Shown here in pieces: positions 8,643 to 17,233 of a stretch of DNA of 40,771 nucleotides; the stretch's first letter is position 1; every line of letters starts with the position of its first letter. The position numbers and the translations under genes are program-made. The stretch covers positions 1 through 40,771 of the forward strand of contig JAJUGV010000018.1 in assembly GCA_029265795.1 (NCBI GenBank), written 5' to 3'. The notes beneath the pieces were generated by a model. The model did not search any database, had not been told where the DNA came from, and saw nothing but the letters and a program-made list of their open reading frames with translations. This stretch comes from Alcaligenaceae bacterium (GTDB lineage: Bacteria; Pseudomonadota; Gammaproteobacteria; Burkholderiales; Burkholderiaceae_B).

Positions 8643-9572
8643 TCAGTTTGCGGCAGCCACTGCACTGCCAGGGTTGTTGGACAACCCCCAGACCCACGCT
8701 GCAAGCAGGCGAATCTGATCTTCGGTCAGAATGTCTTTCTGTGCTGGCATGATGTTCTCGCGCCCGTTCAGAATGGTCTCAACGATAGAGGCTTCAGAAC
8801 TGCCATACAGCCAGACATCATCTGTCAGGTTGGGAGCACCCAAGGCAGGGTTACCCTTGGCGTCAGCACCGTGACAGGCGACACAGTACGTGTCGAAGTG
8901 CCTCTTGCCGGGCACGACCCGCAGGGGATCATGTGCCAGCCCGGAAAGCGAACGCACATACTGGGCGATGTCAGAGGCTTCCGCCGGCTTAATCTGCGCA
9001 CCCCAAGGCGGCATCACACCGTGACGGCCTTCCGTGATGGTGTGCGTAATCTGTTCCGGCGAGCCACCCCAAAGCCAATCGTTGTCGGTCAGATTCGGGA
9101 AGTTGGCGGCGCCGCGTGCGTCAGACCCGTGACACTGCGCGCAATTATTCAGGAAAAGGCGCTGGCCGATTTCGCGTGCGGAAGCGTCTTGCGCCACCTC
9201 TTCGAAGGGCATGGCGTTATAGCGTGCATAAATCGGCGCAATGCGTTCCTGAAGCGCAAGCTGCTCAGCACGGACCTCGCGTGCGGAACTATAACCGGTG
9301 AGACCGGGGCCAAGGCCCAGGGCCGGATACAGCACGAACATGCCCAAACCCACGATACACAGCAGGATGAACATGATGGTCCACCAGCGAGGAATCGGAT
9401 TGTTCAGCTCAGTGAGGTCGCCGTCCCAAACGTGACCGGTATCCTCGACCTGATCGATTTCGCGCTTGAGCCAGACTCGCTGCGAAAACAGGAGCACCAG
9501 GCAGAATACTACTCCGCCGATCGCGAGCGTCGCGATCCAGTAGCTCCAGAAGCCACTTACAAAATCATTCAT
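8643..9572 (-). CDS. ccoP: cbb3 oxidase diheme subunit CcoP
   Basis: CcoP carries electrons to the cbb3 active site. The 309-residue product has two N-terminal membrane helices (about 5-30 and 62-85) and two periplasmic cytochrome c domains with haem motifs CAQCH and CVACH. Each is followed by a typical GSDARG/GADAKG turn and a later Met-containing segment (VMPPWG, IMPAQ) for the axial ligand. The length matches the family. ATG 9572 lies 8 bases after the ccoQ stop, so the two are coupled. Confidence 0.97.
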   Translation of the reverse strand: MNDFVSGFWSYWIATLAIGGVVFCLVLLFSQRVWLKREIDQVEDTGHVWDGDLTELNNPIPRWWTIMFILLCIVGLGMFVLYPALGLGPGLTGYSSAREVRAEQLALQERIAPIYARYNAMPFEEVAQDASAREIGQRLFLNNCAQCHGSDARGAANFPNLTDNDWLWGGSPEQITHTITEGRHGVMPPWGAQIKPAEASDIAQYVRSLSGLAHDPLRVVPGKRHFDTYCVACHGADAKGNPALGAPNLTDDVWLYGSSEASIVETILNGRENIMPAQKDILTEDQIRLLAAWVWGLSNNPGSAVAAAN

Positions 9573-9580
9573 GGAAGCAC

Positions 9581-9742
9581 CTAGTTCTTTTTATCTGTTG
9601 CATCTTCATCGGGCAGCGCGAAGGGCAGCATTGCCGCTTCGCGATTTGCCTGTGCCCGACCGCGAGAGAACGCCCACCAGCAGATGCCCAGAAACATGGC
9701 CATTGCAAGGATGGTCGCAATACCGTTGATGACCGCAATCAT
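9581..9742 (-). CDS. ccoQ: cbb3 oxidase small subunit CcoQ
   Basis: This 53-residue protein begins [17 protein letters not shown], has one membrane helix and the WWAFSRGR segment after it, and ends in an acidic-basic tail DEDATDKKN. This is the usual form of CcoQ/FixQ, which stabilises the core oxidase. Its ATG overlaps the ccoO stop (ATGA at 9742-9739), and it ends 8 bases before ccoP. It is short enough to be missed by simple gene finders, but position, coupling and sequence all support it. Confidence 0.92.
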   Translation of the reverse strand: MIAVINGIATILAMAMFLGICWWAFSRGRAQANREAAMLPFALPDEDATDKKN

Positions 9743-10401
9743 TGGAGGCCTCCTTCGATAACTGCACGCGCTGCGGCTTCACGACCGGCTACACCCAGAC
9801 CCTGCAAATAGGCGACTAGCGCGTCTTCTTCCGTCTTGCCTACAAGTGCTTGTGCAGCGTTGTCGATCTGCTCATCGGTATAGGGCACGCCCAGGCGACG
9901 CAATGCACGCATGCGAGCCTCGACATTAGTGCCCTCCACCGTGTTGTGCTGCAGCCACGGGTAGGCCGGCATATTGGACTCGGCCACGACAGCACGGGGA
10001 TCACGCAGGTGAACACGGTGCCAGTCATCCGAGTAACGCTGCCCGACGCGAGCCAGATCCGGGCCGGTACGCTTGGAGCCCCACAGGAAGGGGTGCTCGT
10101 ATACGCCCTCACCGGCCAGAGAATACGGGCCGTAGCGCTGCACTTCAGAGCTGAGCATGCGGATCTGCTGCGAGTGACAGCCTACACAGCCCTCGCGGAT
10201 GTAGATGTCACGCCCCACCAGCCGCAGCGGATCGTAAGGCTCGACGCCTTCGGTTGCCACGGTGGTGGAGTGCTGGAAGAACAGCGGCACGATCTGCGCC
10301 AAGCCGGCAAAAGAGATGACCAGAAAGCTGAGGAACATCAGCCAGCCGACGTTGGTTTCCACCAACTTGTGGGAAAAGAACTTAGTTTTTTCTTGCGCCA
10401 T
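9739..10401 (-). CDS. ccoO: cbb3 oxidase monohaem subunit CcoO
   Basis: The 220-residue membrane-anchored cytochrome c passes electrons from CcoP to CcoN. There is one N-terminal helix (about 18-40), then the haem-binding [10 protein letters not shown] motif near residue 73, and Met-containing segments such as NMPAYPWL downstream that can supply the axial ligand. Residues RDIYIREGC just before the haem site are typical for CcoO/FixO. It starts 14 bases after ccoN and overlaps ccoQ by four bases. Confidence 0.97.
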   Translation of the reverse strand: MAQEKTKFFSHKLVETNVGWLMFLSFLVISFAGLAQIVPLFFQHSTTVATEGVEPYDPLRLVGRDIYIREGCVGCHSQQIRMLSSEVQRYGPYSLAGEGVYEHPFLWGSKRTGPDLARVGQRYSDDWHRVHLRDPRAVVAESNMPAYPWLQHNTVEGTNVEARMRALRRLGVPYTDEQIDNAAQALVGKTEEDALVAYLQGLGVAGREAAARAVIEGGLQ

Positions 10402-10415
10402 TTCTGAAAACTCTC

Positions 10416-11915
10416 CTAGGCGGTGGCCGCAGCCGAACCGGCAGGCGGGATACGCAATGCAGGATCACGCGCGTCGGGGCTGTACAGAGGCACTTCGGGG
10501 TTCACACCCTTCGCACCGACACGAACCGTCATGACCGTGTTCCAGAGCATGATCACAACACCCGTCAGGAACATCAGACCGCCCATGAGACGGATAGCGT
10601 AGAACGGATAGGTCGCCTTCACTGCTTCGACGAACGAGTACGTAAGCGTGCCGTCCGCACCGGTGGCGCGCCACATCAGACCTTGCATCACGCCGGCAAT
10701 CCACATCGCGGCGATGTACAGAACCACACCCAGCGTCGCAATCCAAAAGTGAACTTCGATGGCTTTCACGCTATACATCTTGGTGCGACCAAAGAGCCGC
10801 GGAATCAAGTAGTACAGTGAACCGAAGGTGATCATGGCAACCCAGCCCAGGGCACCCGAGTGCACGTGGCCCACCGTCCAATCGGTGTAGTGCGACAGGG
10901 CATTCACGGTGCGGATCGACATCATCGAACCTTCAAACGTGGACATACCATAGAAGGACAGCGCGACCACCAGGAATTTGAGAATGGGATCGGTACGCAG
11001 CTTGTGCCATGCTCCGGACATCGTCATGATGCCGTTAATCATGCCGCCCCAGGACGGTGCAAGCAGAATGAGAGACAGTGCAGAACCCAAGTACTGAGTC
11101 CAGTCGGGCAGCGAGGTGTACATCAGGTGGTGCGGGCCGGCCCACATATAGGTGAAGGCCAGAGCCCAGAAGTGCACGATCGACAAACGATACGAGAAAA
11201 TGGGACGTTCCGCCTGCTTCGGCACGAAGTAGTACATCATGCCCAGGAAGCTGGTGGTCAGGAAGAAGCCCACGGCATTATGGCCATACCACCATTGCAC
11301 CATAGCGTCCTGCACGCCTGCATATGCAGAGTAGGACTTCCACAGGGTGACCGGCATCTGGATGTTATTGAAGATGTGCAGCACCGCAATGGTGATGATG
11401 TAGGAACCAAAGAACCAGTTGGCTACGTAAATGTGCTTAACGCGCCGCTTGGCGATGGTGCCGAAGAACACGATGGCAAAGGCTATCCAGACCGCTGCAA
11501 TCAGCAAGTCGATCGGCCATTCCAGTTCGGCGTATTCTTTGGTTGAGGTGATTCCCAGTGGGAGCGTGATGACCGCCAGCACAATGACCGTCTGCCAACC
11601 CCAGAAAGTAAAGGCCGCGAGCTTATCGCAGAACAGACGCGCCTGGCTGGTGCGCTGCACCACATAGTAGGAAGTCGCAAACAGCGCGCTGCCACCGAAC
11701 GCGAAAATGACTGCGTTGGTATGCAAAGGCCGCAAACGACCGTAAGTCAGCCACGGAATGTCGAAATTCAGTTGTGGCCATATCAACTGTGCGGCGATCC
11801 AGACGCCGACAGCCATGCCTACGACGCCCCAGACTACGGTCATGATGGCAAACTGCCTGACTACACCGTAGTTGAAGACTTCAGGCTGTTTTCCGAGCGT
11901 ATCGGAAGTACCCAT
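10416..11915 (-). CDS. ccoN: cbb3 oxidase catalytic subunit CcoN
   Basis: CcoN holds haem b, the haem b3-CuB centre and the proton-pumping core of the high-affinity terminal oxidase. The 499-residue product has about 12 membrane helices and the expected His-rich segments, including [20 protein letters not shown] and the HVHSGALGW motif. The frame runs on to 12035, but ATG 11915 is chosen because it follows an AGGGGA ribosome site and begins [10 protein letters not shown], and because the extension would cover the FNR box and predicted promoter. It is the first gene of ccoNOQP. Confidence 0.97.
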   Translation of the reverse strand: MGTSDTLGKQPEVFNYGVVRQFAIMTVVWGVVGMAVGVWIAAQLIWPQLNFDIPWLTYGRLRPLHTNAVIFAFGGSALFATSYYVVQRTSQARLFCDKLAAFTFWGWQTVIVLAVITLPLGITSTKEYAELEWPIDLLIAAVWIAFAIVFFGTIAKRRVKHIYVANWFFGSYIITIAVLHIFNNIQMPVTLWKSYSAYAGVQDAMVQWWYGHNAVGFFLTTSFLGMMYYFVPKQAERPIFSYRLSIVHFWALAFTYMWAGPHHLMYTSLPDWTQYLGSALSLILLAPSWGGMINGIMTMSGAWHKLRTDPILKFLVVALSFYGMSTFEGSMMSIRTVNALSHYTDWTVGHVHSGALGWVAMITFGSLYYLIPRLFGRTKMYSVKAIEVHFWIATLGVVLYIAAMWIAGVMQGLMWRATGADGTLTYSFVEAVKATYPFYAIRLMGGLMFLTGVVIMLWNTVMTVRVGAKGVNPEVPLYSPDARDPALRIPPAGSAAATA

Positions 11916-11953
11916 GAGCTTCCCCTCATTAATTATGAAAAACAATCGCGAGC

Positions 11954-11995
11954 ATGATCCCGCATGCGCCGGCACGCAGCCTTGATCCGAATCAA
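11954..11995 (-). promoter_or_regulatory. FNR-activated promoter of ccoNOQP
   Basis: TTGATCCGAATCAA at 11982-11995 is a perfect FNR box. If FNR sits at the class II position (-41.5), transcription starts at 11947 (a G on the minus strand). GATCAT at 11959-11954 then falls exactly at -12 to -7 and matches 4 of 6 bases of TATAAT. No -35 element is evident, as expected for an activator-dependent promoter. The leader to the ccoN ATG would be 32 bases. Confidence 0.8.
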
Positions 11996-12092
11996 TGCTC
12001 TTACCGCAAATTTGCGCTTGATGTTTCTTCGCCACAGGGCACTTGACGCGCCGCGCGAATTTGACCCAAGCCTGATCTTGCCCGTTCGGGTT

Positions 12093-12287
12093 TTAAGACC
12101 CGTCAGGGCGCCGTTTATCTGACGGCGATTCCGGATCGCTGGGCGAATCGTTATCCATCAGGATTGACTCGCCCTCCTTCTCTGTGTTGTCGAACTGGCC
12201 TGCGAAAATCGCCCACCAGAACAGGGCGCCGATCAGCACTACAAACACCAGCGCGATCGGCAACAACAACAAGAGCGAGGCAGTCAT
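12093..12287 (-). CDS. ccoS: cbb3 oxidase maturation protein CcoS
   Basis: The 64-residue CcoS/FixS protein has one N-terminal membrane helix (about 2-24) ending in the family hallmark FWWAIFAGQFDN, followed by a polar acidic tail. CcoS is needed to insert haem and copper into CcoN. The ATG at 12287 lies two bases after the stop of the ccoI-like gene, so the two are translationally coupled as ccoI-ccoS usually are. The tail is rich in Asp, Ser and Pro (residues 46-60), longer than a minimal FixS. Confidence 0.93.
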   Translation of the reverse strand: MTASLLLLLPIALVFVVLIGALFWWAIFAGQFDNTEKEGESILMDNDSPSDPESPSDKRRPDGS

Positions 12288-12289
12288 GA

Positions 12290-13261
12290 TCAGCCCTGGG
12301 CGACTGCAGCGGACCAGGCCGGTGCACCGGCTGCCCGCAGCTGCCGGCGATACATCCGCCAGGCGTTGCCTGCAACCACCATGGAAGACAGCAACATGCT
12401 GAGCGCCGCAACCCAAGGCGCCACAAGACCAATCGCCGCAAGCGGCGTCATGAGCAAATGCCAAACGACGGAACCATAAAGGTTCTGCCGCGTCACCCGG
12501 CGGGTCACCCGCACGAGTTCGGCAACCTCGGAATCAGAGATGCTTCCGCGCGCTGCCAGGGTGGCATGAGCGGCGGATACGCTAGACGGAACGGCCATGG
12601 CCATGGCACAGGGGCAGCTCATGACAAACATGGCGACCAGTACCGGCACTGCATGACCGGGATCAATATAGAACCACCATACCGCGCCGGCAACGATCGC
12701 CAGCAGAACCTGTATGGTGACAAACCAAAACGCAACACGGTTGGCGTGCTGCGACGCTGAAGAACGGAAGGACTCGATAGCCGCGTGCGCGCCCGTGGTT
12801 TCGACTGCCTGGCGAGCACATAGTTCGAGATAACGCGCAGTGAGCAGAAATGCAACAAACATCGCCACCGAGTCGAAGTAGACTTCGCCCTGACCCGCCC
12901 ACGTTGCATAGGCGCTGGGGATGAAGGCGACGATAATACCCAGCGCCACCGGAACATCCATAGTGATATGGCGCTGAGCAAGACGACTGAGCGCACCGCC
13001 CCACACGGGCTGAGCGCAATAAAGCACGACTGGAACAGTAATTAACAGACTGATCCAGTTCATTAAGAAGATAGCCTGGTCGAGCAGCTCGAGGTTGTCG
13101 GGAGCCATGCCCTCGTGACGCAGATAACCCGGAAACGCCAGCATCATGACTTGCATCATGGCCAACCACGCCAGGCCAAGCCGCGCGAGCATGTGCCGAC
13201 GACTATGCCGGTCGGCATCGGAGAGTGCCGCAGGGGGAGAGAATATGGACTTCGCGCGCAT
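12290..13261 (-). CDS. CcoI-like P-type ATPase remnant with membrane domain only
   Basis: The 323-residue product matches the membrane part of CcoI/FixI, the copper-exporting P1B ATPase that supplies CuB to cbb3 oxidase. From ATG 13261 the numbering shows eight helices, with MMQVMM in helix 1, MDVPVAL (about 101-107), GEVYFDSVAMFVAFLL (about 125-140), SCPCAMAMA with Cys216 and Cys218, and the last helix with SMLLSS and GNAWRM. Missing are the N-terminal HMA metal-binding domain, the actuator domain (no TGE) between helices 4 and 5, and the whole phosphorylation and ATP-binding domain (no DKTGT, no GDGxND) between helices 6 and 7. The usual Tyr-Asn pair of helix 7 reads Trp-His. The reading frame is uninterrupted. 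ccoS follows two bases downstream and an FNR box lies upstream. GTG 13270 is possible but would lie inside the -10 element. Confidence 0.88.
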   Translation of the reverse strand: MRAKSIFSPPAALSDADRHSRRHMLARLGLAWLAMMQVMMLAFPGYLRHEGMAPDNLELLDQAIFLMNWISLLITVPVVLYCAQPVWGGALSRLAQRHITMDVPVALGIIVAFIPSAYATWAGQGEVYFDSVAMFVAFLLTARYLELCARQAVETTGAHAAIESFRSSASQHANRVAFWFVTIQVLLAIVAGAVWWFYIDPGHAVPVLVAMFVMSCPCAMAMAVPSSVSAAHATLAARGSISDSEVAELVRVTRRVTRQNLYGSVVWHLLMTPLAAIGLVAPWVAALSMLLSSMVVAGNAWRMYRRQLRAAGAPAWSAAVAQG

Positions 13262-13268
13262 GAACCGC

Positions 13269-13310
13269 ACTATACTTCCTTGCCCTCCCCCTCTTCTTGA
13301 TCTAGATCAA
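13269..13310 (-). promoter_or_regulatory. FNR-activated promoter of the ccoI-like gene
   Basis: TTGATCTAGATCAA at 13297-13310 is a perfect FNR box. TATAGT (13274-13269) is a strong -10. Taking it as -12 to -7 puts +1 at 13262, and the box centre is then at -41.5, the class II position. The coding ATG starts at 13261, so the mRNA would be leaderless or have a single-base leader. Confidence 0.8.
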
Positions 13311-13333
13311 CGGCATCAAGAATCCCCCTAGAT

Positions 13334-14650
13334 TCAATGGGCTGCGCTTGCCGAATACTCGAATTGTTCTTCTTCAGTGGAACCGGTGAGCGCCGTCGTA
13401 GACGACTGTCCGCCTTCGATCGCTTGAGTCACCGCATCGAAATAGCCGGTGCCTACTTCACGTTGATGCTTGACTGCGGTAAAGCCCAGATCCGCCGCCG
13501 CAAACTCCTTCTGTTGCAACTCGACGAAGGCACTCATCTGACGGCGCGCATAGCCGTGCGCCAATTCAAACATACCGTAGTTCAGCGAATGGAAGCCCGC
13601 CAGCGTTATGAACTGGAAGCGATAGCCCATGGCTCCCAGTTCGCGCTGAAAGCGAGCGATCGTTTCGTCGTCCAGGTTCTTTTTCCAATTGAAGGACGGC
13701 GAGCAGTTGTAAGCGAGCAACTTACCTGGAAACTGCCGATGGATTGCTTCGGCGAAACGGCGCGCATACTCCAGATTGGGAGTCGACGTCTCACACCACA
13801 CGAGATCTGCATATGGGGCGTACGCCAGCCCACGCGAGATCGCCTGTTCGATACCGGCTCGCGTCCTGAAGAAGCCTTCGACCGTCCGCTCTCCCGTAAT
13901 AAAGGGGCGGTCATTTTCGTCGATATCACTGGTAATGAGGTCTGCCGCGTCGGCATCGGTTCGTGCAACAAGCAGGGTTGGCACATCCAGAACGTCGGCA
14001 GCCAGCCGGGCGGCCACCAGCTTCGATACCGCCTCTCGTGTGGGGACCAGTACCTTACCGCCCATGTGGCCGCACTTTTTCACAGCCGCCAGCTGATCCT
14101 CGAAATGTACGCCGGCAGCACCCGCCTCGATCATTGCCTTCATGAGCTCAAAGGCGTTGAGCACACCCCCGAACCCGGCTTCGGCGTCGGCGACGATAGG
14201 CGCGAAGTAGTCGAGATAATCGTCGTCACCGGGGTGTTTGCCTTCCGCCCATTGGATTTGATCGCATCGCAGCAGTGCATTGTTGATGCGTTTGACAACC
14301 TGTGGCACCGAATTGATCGGATACAAAGATTGGTCAGGATACATTTCGCCGGCTCCGTTCGCATCGCCTGCCACTTGCCACCCGGATAGATAAATCGCTT
14401 TCAGCCCAGCCTTGACCTGCTGCATGGCCTGGTTGCCGGTGAGCGCTCCCAGGGCATTGATGAACGATTCTTCGTGCAGCAGCCTCCATAATTTTTCGGC
14501 GCCGCGCCGCGCAAGCGTGTGCTCCACCACCATCGACCCACGTAGGCGGATCACCTCTTCCGCGGTGTAGCCCCGCTTGATGCCCTGCCAGCGCGGCTCC
14601 TCCGCCCATTGACGCTGCAAATTGCGAACTGCAGTTTCACGTGAACTCAT
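13334..14650 (-). CDS. aceA: Isocitrate lyase
   Basis: Isocitrate lyase splits isocitrate into glyoxylate and succinate, the first step of the glyoxylate shunt used for growth on acetate, fatty acids or aromatic-derived acetyl-CoA. The 438-residue product contains the ICL active-site signature [14 protein letters not shown] (with the catalytic Cys) and the segments [20 protein letters not shown] and [11 protein letters not shown], all typical of the short bacterial class. The frame is open to 14728, but ATG 14650 has an AGGAGAGG ribosome site and begins the conserved region. Malate synthase is not in the window. Two related palindromes lie in its upstream region. Confidence 0.97.
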   Translation of the reverse strand: MSSRETAVRNLQRQWAEEPRWQGIKRGYTAEEVIRLRGSMVVEHTLARRGAEKLWRLLHEESFINALGALTGNQAMQQVKAGLKAIYLSGWQVAGDANGAGEMYPDQSLYPINSVPQVVKRINNALLRCDQIQWAEGKHPGDDDYLDYFAPIVADAEAGFGGVLNAFELMKAMIEAGAAGVHFEDQLAAVKKCGHMGGKVLVPTREAVSKLVAARLAADVLDVPTLLVARTDADAADLITSDIDENDRPFITGERTVEGFFRTRAGIEQAISRGLAYAPYADLVWCETSTPNLEYARRFAEAIHRQFPGKLLAYNCSPSFNWKKNLDDETIARFQRELGAMGYRFQFITLAGFHSLNYGMFELAHGYARRQMSAFVELQQKEFAAADLGFTAVKHQREVGTGYFDAVTQAIEGGQSSTTALTGSTEEEQFEYSASAAH

Positions 14651-14719
14651 GGTACCTCTCCTTTTGGTTTGAGAAACGAAGATCGATGAGTAAAAGTCTA
14701 CGTATTTGCTGCGTCGCAC

Positions 14720-14737
14720 ATAAGACATTTATCTTAT
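14720..14737. promoter_or_regulatory. Palindromic operator candidate over the aceA -10 element
   Basis: ATAAGA-CATTTA-TCTTAT is an inverted repeat with perfect 6-base arms. It overlaps the putative aceA -10 (14738-14733), the position of a repressor site. A related palindrome lies 75 bases further upstream. The regulator is unknown. Confidence 0.5.
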
Positions 14738-14795
14738 ACAAGACAGAATATTTTACCTTTCAAAATCAATCGTTTAAGCTATTCCTTTCGTAATA

Positions 14796-14812
14796 TGAGA
14801 CATTTTTTCTCA
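14796..14812. promoter_or_regulatory. Second, related palindrome upstream of aceA
   Basis: TGAGA-N7-TCTCA, within ATGAGACATTTTTTCTCA (from 14795), shares AT-AGACATTT with the site at 14720-14737. The spacing between the two sites is close to seven helical turns, so one protein could bind both on the same DNA face. Confidence 0.45.
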
Positions 14813-14975
14813 AAACGGGACGACCTTCGCTGCGGTGCACTATGCGCTTTCCAGAAGGTGAAATACGGATCTCATAGAGCGAAAGACTCGTGACGCCCGC
14901 CCCCCTTCACCGGCCACCCTGAAACGCCTTCGCTCGCTCCTCCGCTAAAATAGAGTTTTCGCTTTACGTTTCTCA

Positions 14976-15800
14976 ATGTCAGATTCCCCCCTCAAGAACG
15001 CTCCTCTGGGCCGCGATGTCGCCTACCCTGAAATCTACGACGCCTCTTTGTTGTTTTCTATAGAGCGCGCAGGCAATCGTCAAAGCCTGCAGCTGCCGGA
15101 CACTTGGTATGGAGCGGACATCTGGAACGCCTACGAAGTCTCGTGGCTTAATTCCCGCGGCTTACCACGGGTGGCAATCGCACGGTTCACGATTCCCGCT
15201 GACAGCCCTTATCTCATCGAGTCCAAATCGTTCAAGCTTTACTTAAACTCCTTTAATGAAGTCCGCTACGAGGACTCCGCCGCCGTGGCCGCCATCATGC
15301 AGGCCGATCTGAGCCGAGTCATCGGAAAGGAAGTGAAGGTGCAGCTGGAGGAAGACCTGGCGGGGCTGTCCGTCACCTGCCGGCCACTGGAGGGCCTGTG
15401 CCTGGACAATCTGGACGTTGATATTGAATGCTACGAGCCTGATGCGTCTTTGTTACAGCGCGCCGAGCAAGGCGGCGTGGTCAACGAATCGCTGGTCAGC
15501 CATCTACTGAAGTCTAACTGCCCCGTAACCGGTCAGCCGGATTGGGGCAGCGTGCAGGTGCGCTACACCGGGCCGCGCATCGACCCCGAAAGCCTGCTCA
15601 AGTACATCGTGTCCTTCCGTCGCCATACCGAATTTCACGAACACTGCGTCGAACGCATGTATTGTGATATTTGGCAGGCGTTGGAACCTGAGTCGTTATT
15701 TGTCATGGCGCGCTACACACGCCGAGGTGGGCTGGACATCAACCCATGGCGCAGCAGCCACCCGGTCGAAGTCGGTGATGAACGCACGCCCCGGCAGTAA
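14976..15800 (+). CDS. queF: NADPH-dependent 7-cyano-7-deazaguanine reductase QueF
   Basis: QueF reduces the nitrile preQ0 to the amine preQ1 in queuosine synthesis for tRNA. The 274-residue product is the long, two-module type found in E. coli. It has the QueF signature ESKSFKLYLNSFN (82-94), the nucleophile Cys182 in SNCPVTGQPDWG with Asp189 nearby, and the FHE pair His221-Glu222. It stands alone between divergent aceA and a convergent MFS gene, so it is probably transcribed singly. The ATG at 14976 lacks a strong ribosome site, but the N-terminus fits the family. Confidence 0.96.
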   Translation: MSDSPLKNAPLGRDVAYPEIYDASLLFSIERAGNRQSLQLPDTWYGADIWNAYEVSWLNSRGLPRVAIARFTIPADSPYLIESKSFKLYLNSFNEVRYEDSAAVAAIMQADLSRVIGKEVKVQLEEDLAGLSVTCRPLEGLCLDNLDVDIECYEPDASLLQRAEQGGVVNESLVSHLLKSNCPVTGQPDWGSVQVRYTGPRIDPESLLKYIVSFRRHTEFHEHCVERMYCDIWQALEPESLFVMARYTRRGGLDINPWRSSHPVEVGDERTPRQ

Positions 15801-15815
15801 GGCGATCGCTATAAG

Positions 15816-17159
15816 CTAGGCGAGCCCCGGCGCAACGGCGCGCCGGGATGCTGCAGAGCGACCGACCATCAGGGCCAGCAGGGCCGCGACCACAAAGCTC
15901 GCAGCCGCCCCGGCCCACGGGCCGCGCATCATGCCGGCATCGAGCATCAAACCAAAGCCAACCGGCGCAAGTGATGCACCGACATCCATGCCGGAATATA
16001 CGAGCCCGTAGACTGTGCCGGTGGCGCCTTTGGGCGCCACCCTGCGAATCAACATGTCACGCGACGGCCCTGCTACGCCCGAACAAAAACCTGCGAGCGC
16101 CACCAGGCTAATTGCCACGGTGGAGCCTACCCATCCGCTTGCCAGCAGCACAAAGAACAAAGCGGCCATGAGCAATGACACAAAGACGGTCAGCTCACTA
16201 CGGGGCGTGCTGGAGACCAGAAAGCCGCCGGCAGCCATCCCAAGCGCACCAGCAAGCATGTAGCCTGACAGGACGGTACCGGCGAGCACTTTATCCACGC
16301 CGTAGACGGCACCCAACATCGGAATGGTGTAATTCTGAATCGCGGCGAAAGAAATCGATGTGAACGCAAAGAAAAGGAACGCACCCCATAGGGCCGGCTG
16401 CACCATGAGCGTTTGCAGTGTGCGCCCGACACTTTGCTGGGAAAGGTCGCCGCTTCCCGCGCGGGCGGCTACCGCTTCTACGCCCGCCGTTTGCGTATCT
16501 TTCTGAGCGCCAGGCTTGAGCTCCGCCGCCGGGGCCTGTGGCGCTGATTCTTTGCGGCCGCTAAGCGTGTCCCGCCCCAGCCAGGTGGCAAACAGCACCA
16601 CCCCTACCAGCACCGACGCCGCCAGCGCGGCGGTGCGCCAATCTGCCAGATGGATGATGGCTCCCATATAAATGGGCGCCAAAGCCCAACCAAGATTGCC
16701 GGTGAGTCCGTGTGTGCTGAAGCCATGCCCCAGGCGCTGCGGGCTTACCCGATGGTTCAAAATAGAGTAATCGACCGGATGAAAGATGGAATTACCGATC
16801 CCACCTATGGCGGCAGCGGCCACCAGCATAAAATACCCATTGGAAGCTGCGATCAGCAGGCCGGCAACCACGAAACACCCCAGGCCGAAATACAGAACTG
16901 GAGTCGGCCCAACCCGGTCGACGACGAACCCCGACGAGGCCTGGCCAATGCATGACAGCAGAAAGAAAATGGATGCCAGCAGACCCAGCTGTGCAAAGTC
17001 GTAGCCAAACTCACTGGCCAGAGGCAGATACAGTGTCGGCAATACCAGCTGGAAAAAGTGTGAGCAGGCATGGGCAGCGCCCACCAGCGATATCACGGAC
17101 CAGTCTCGCCGCCGTACACTCGCGAACTCCAAGGCAGCAGCCTGAACCGAAGCACTCAT
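15816..17159 (-). CDS. MFS transporter
   Basis: This 447-residue permease has about 12 membrane helices and a long, Ala/Pro/Lys-rich central cytoplasmic loop (about residues 200-245) between the two six-helix halves. The first half carries the loop motif DRVGPTPVLYFG and the segment GNSIFHPVDYSILNHRV, which recall the fosmidomycin-resistance (Fsr)-like branch of the superfamily. The substrate cannot be inferred. ATG 17159 is chosen over the in-frame start at 17195 because GGAGG lies 6-7 bases ahead of it. It converges on queF with 15 bases between. Confidence 0.88.
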   Translation of the reverse strand: MSASVQAAALEFASVRRRDWSVISLVGAAHACSHFFQLVLPTLYLPLASEFGYDFAQLGLLASIFFLLSCIGQASSGFVVDRVGPTPVLYFGLGCFVVAGLLIAASNGYFMLVAAAAIGGIGNSIFHPVDYSILNHRVSPQRLGHGFSTHGLTGNLGWALAPIYMGAIIHLADWRTAALAASVLVGVVLFATWLGRDTLSGRKESAPQAPAAELKPGAQKDTQTAGVEAVAARAGSGDLSQQSVGRTLQTLMVQPALWGAFLFFAFTSISFAAIQNYTIPMLGAVYGVDKVLAGTVLSGYMLAGALGMAAGGFLVSSTPRSELTVFVSLLMAALFFVLLASGWVGSTVAISLVALAGFCSGVAGPSRDMLIRRVAPKGATGTVYGLVYSGMDVGASLAPVGFGLMLDAGMMRGPWAGAAASFVVAALLALMVGRSAASRRAVAPGLA

Positions 17160-17233
17160 TAGGGACCTCCACCCACTTCTTAGAACAGCGGCCAAGCCAC
17201 GCTTGAATGGCCTGGTTTACCTGTACAGCATTT

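Larger units (their letters stand above)
14651..14975. other. Intergenic control region between divergent aceA and queF
   Basis: This 325-base AT-rich stretch has no gene that I can support. It holds two similar palindromes (listed separately) and a likely aceA -10 element, TATAAG, on the minus strand at 14738-14733. Near queF there is a TAAAAT at 14946-14951 that could be its -10. The 10-mer CGTTTCTCAA occurs close to each start codon in opposite orientation (minus strand ending at 14669, plus strand 14967-14976). No clear ribosome site precedes queF. Confidence 0.6.

Noticed and set aside
8616-9584. A 322-codon open frame opposite ccoP
   Set aside because: Antisense shadow of ccoP, which has both haem motifs and proper operon spacing.
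10860-11546. A 228-codon open frame opposite ccoN
   Set aside because: Antisense to a conserved oxidase subunit; no ribosome site or family motif.
12083-12098. A hairpin-like CCCG-TT-CGGG followed by four T near the ccoS stop
   Set aside because: The stem is four base pairs on the plus strand, opposite to the local genes, so it is unlikely to end any transcript.
12290-13261. The ccoI-like gene as a pseudogene
   Set aside because: All eight helices and the CPC site are kept in one uninterrupted frame, the ATPase domains are not found in other frames nearby, and promoter and ccoS coupling are intact.
13319-13334. A small hairpin at the aceA stop codon (GAATC and GATTC arms)
   Set aside because: Only five base pairs and no T-tract; too weak for a terminator.
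13337-14389. A 350-codon open frame opposite aceA
   Set aside because: It lies entirely antisense to a clear isocitrate lyase gene and its translation shows no family features; it follows from the codon bias of the real gene.
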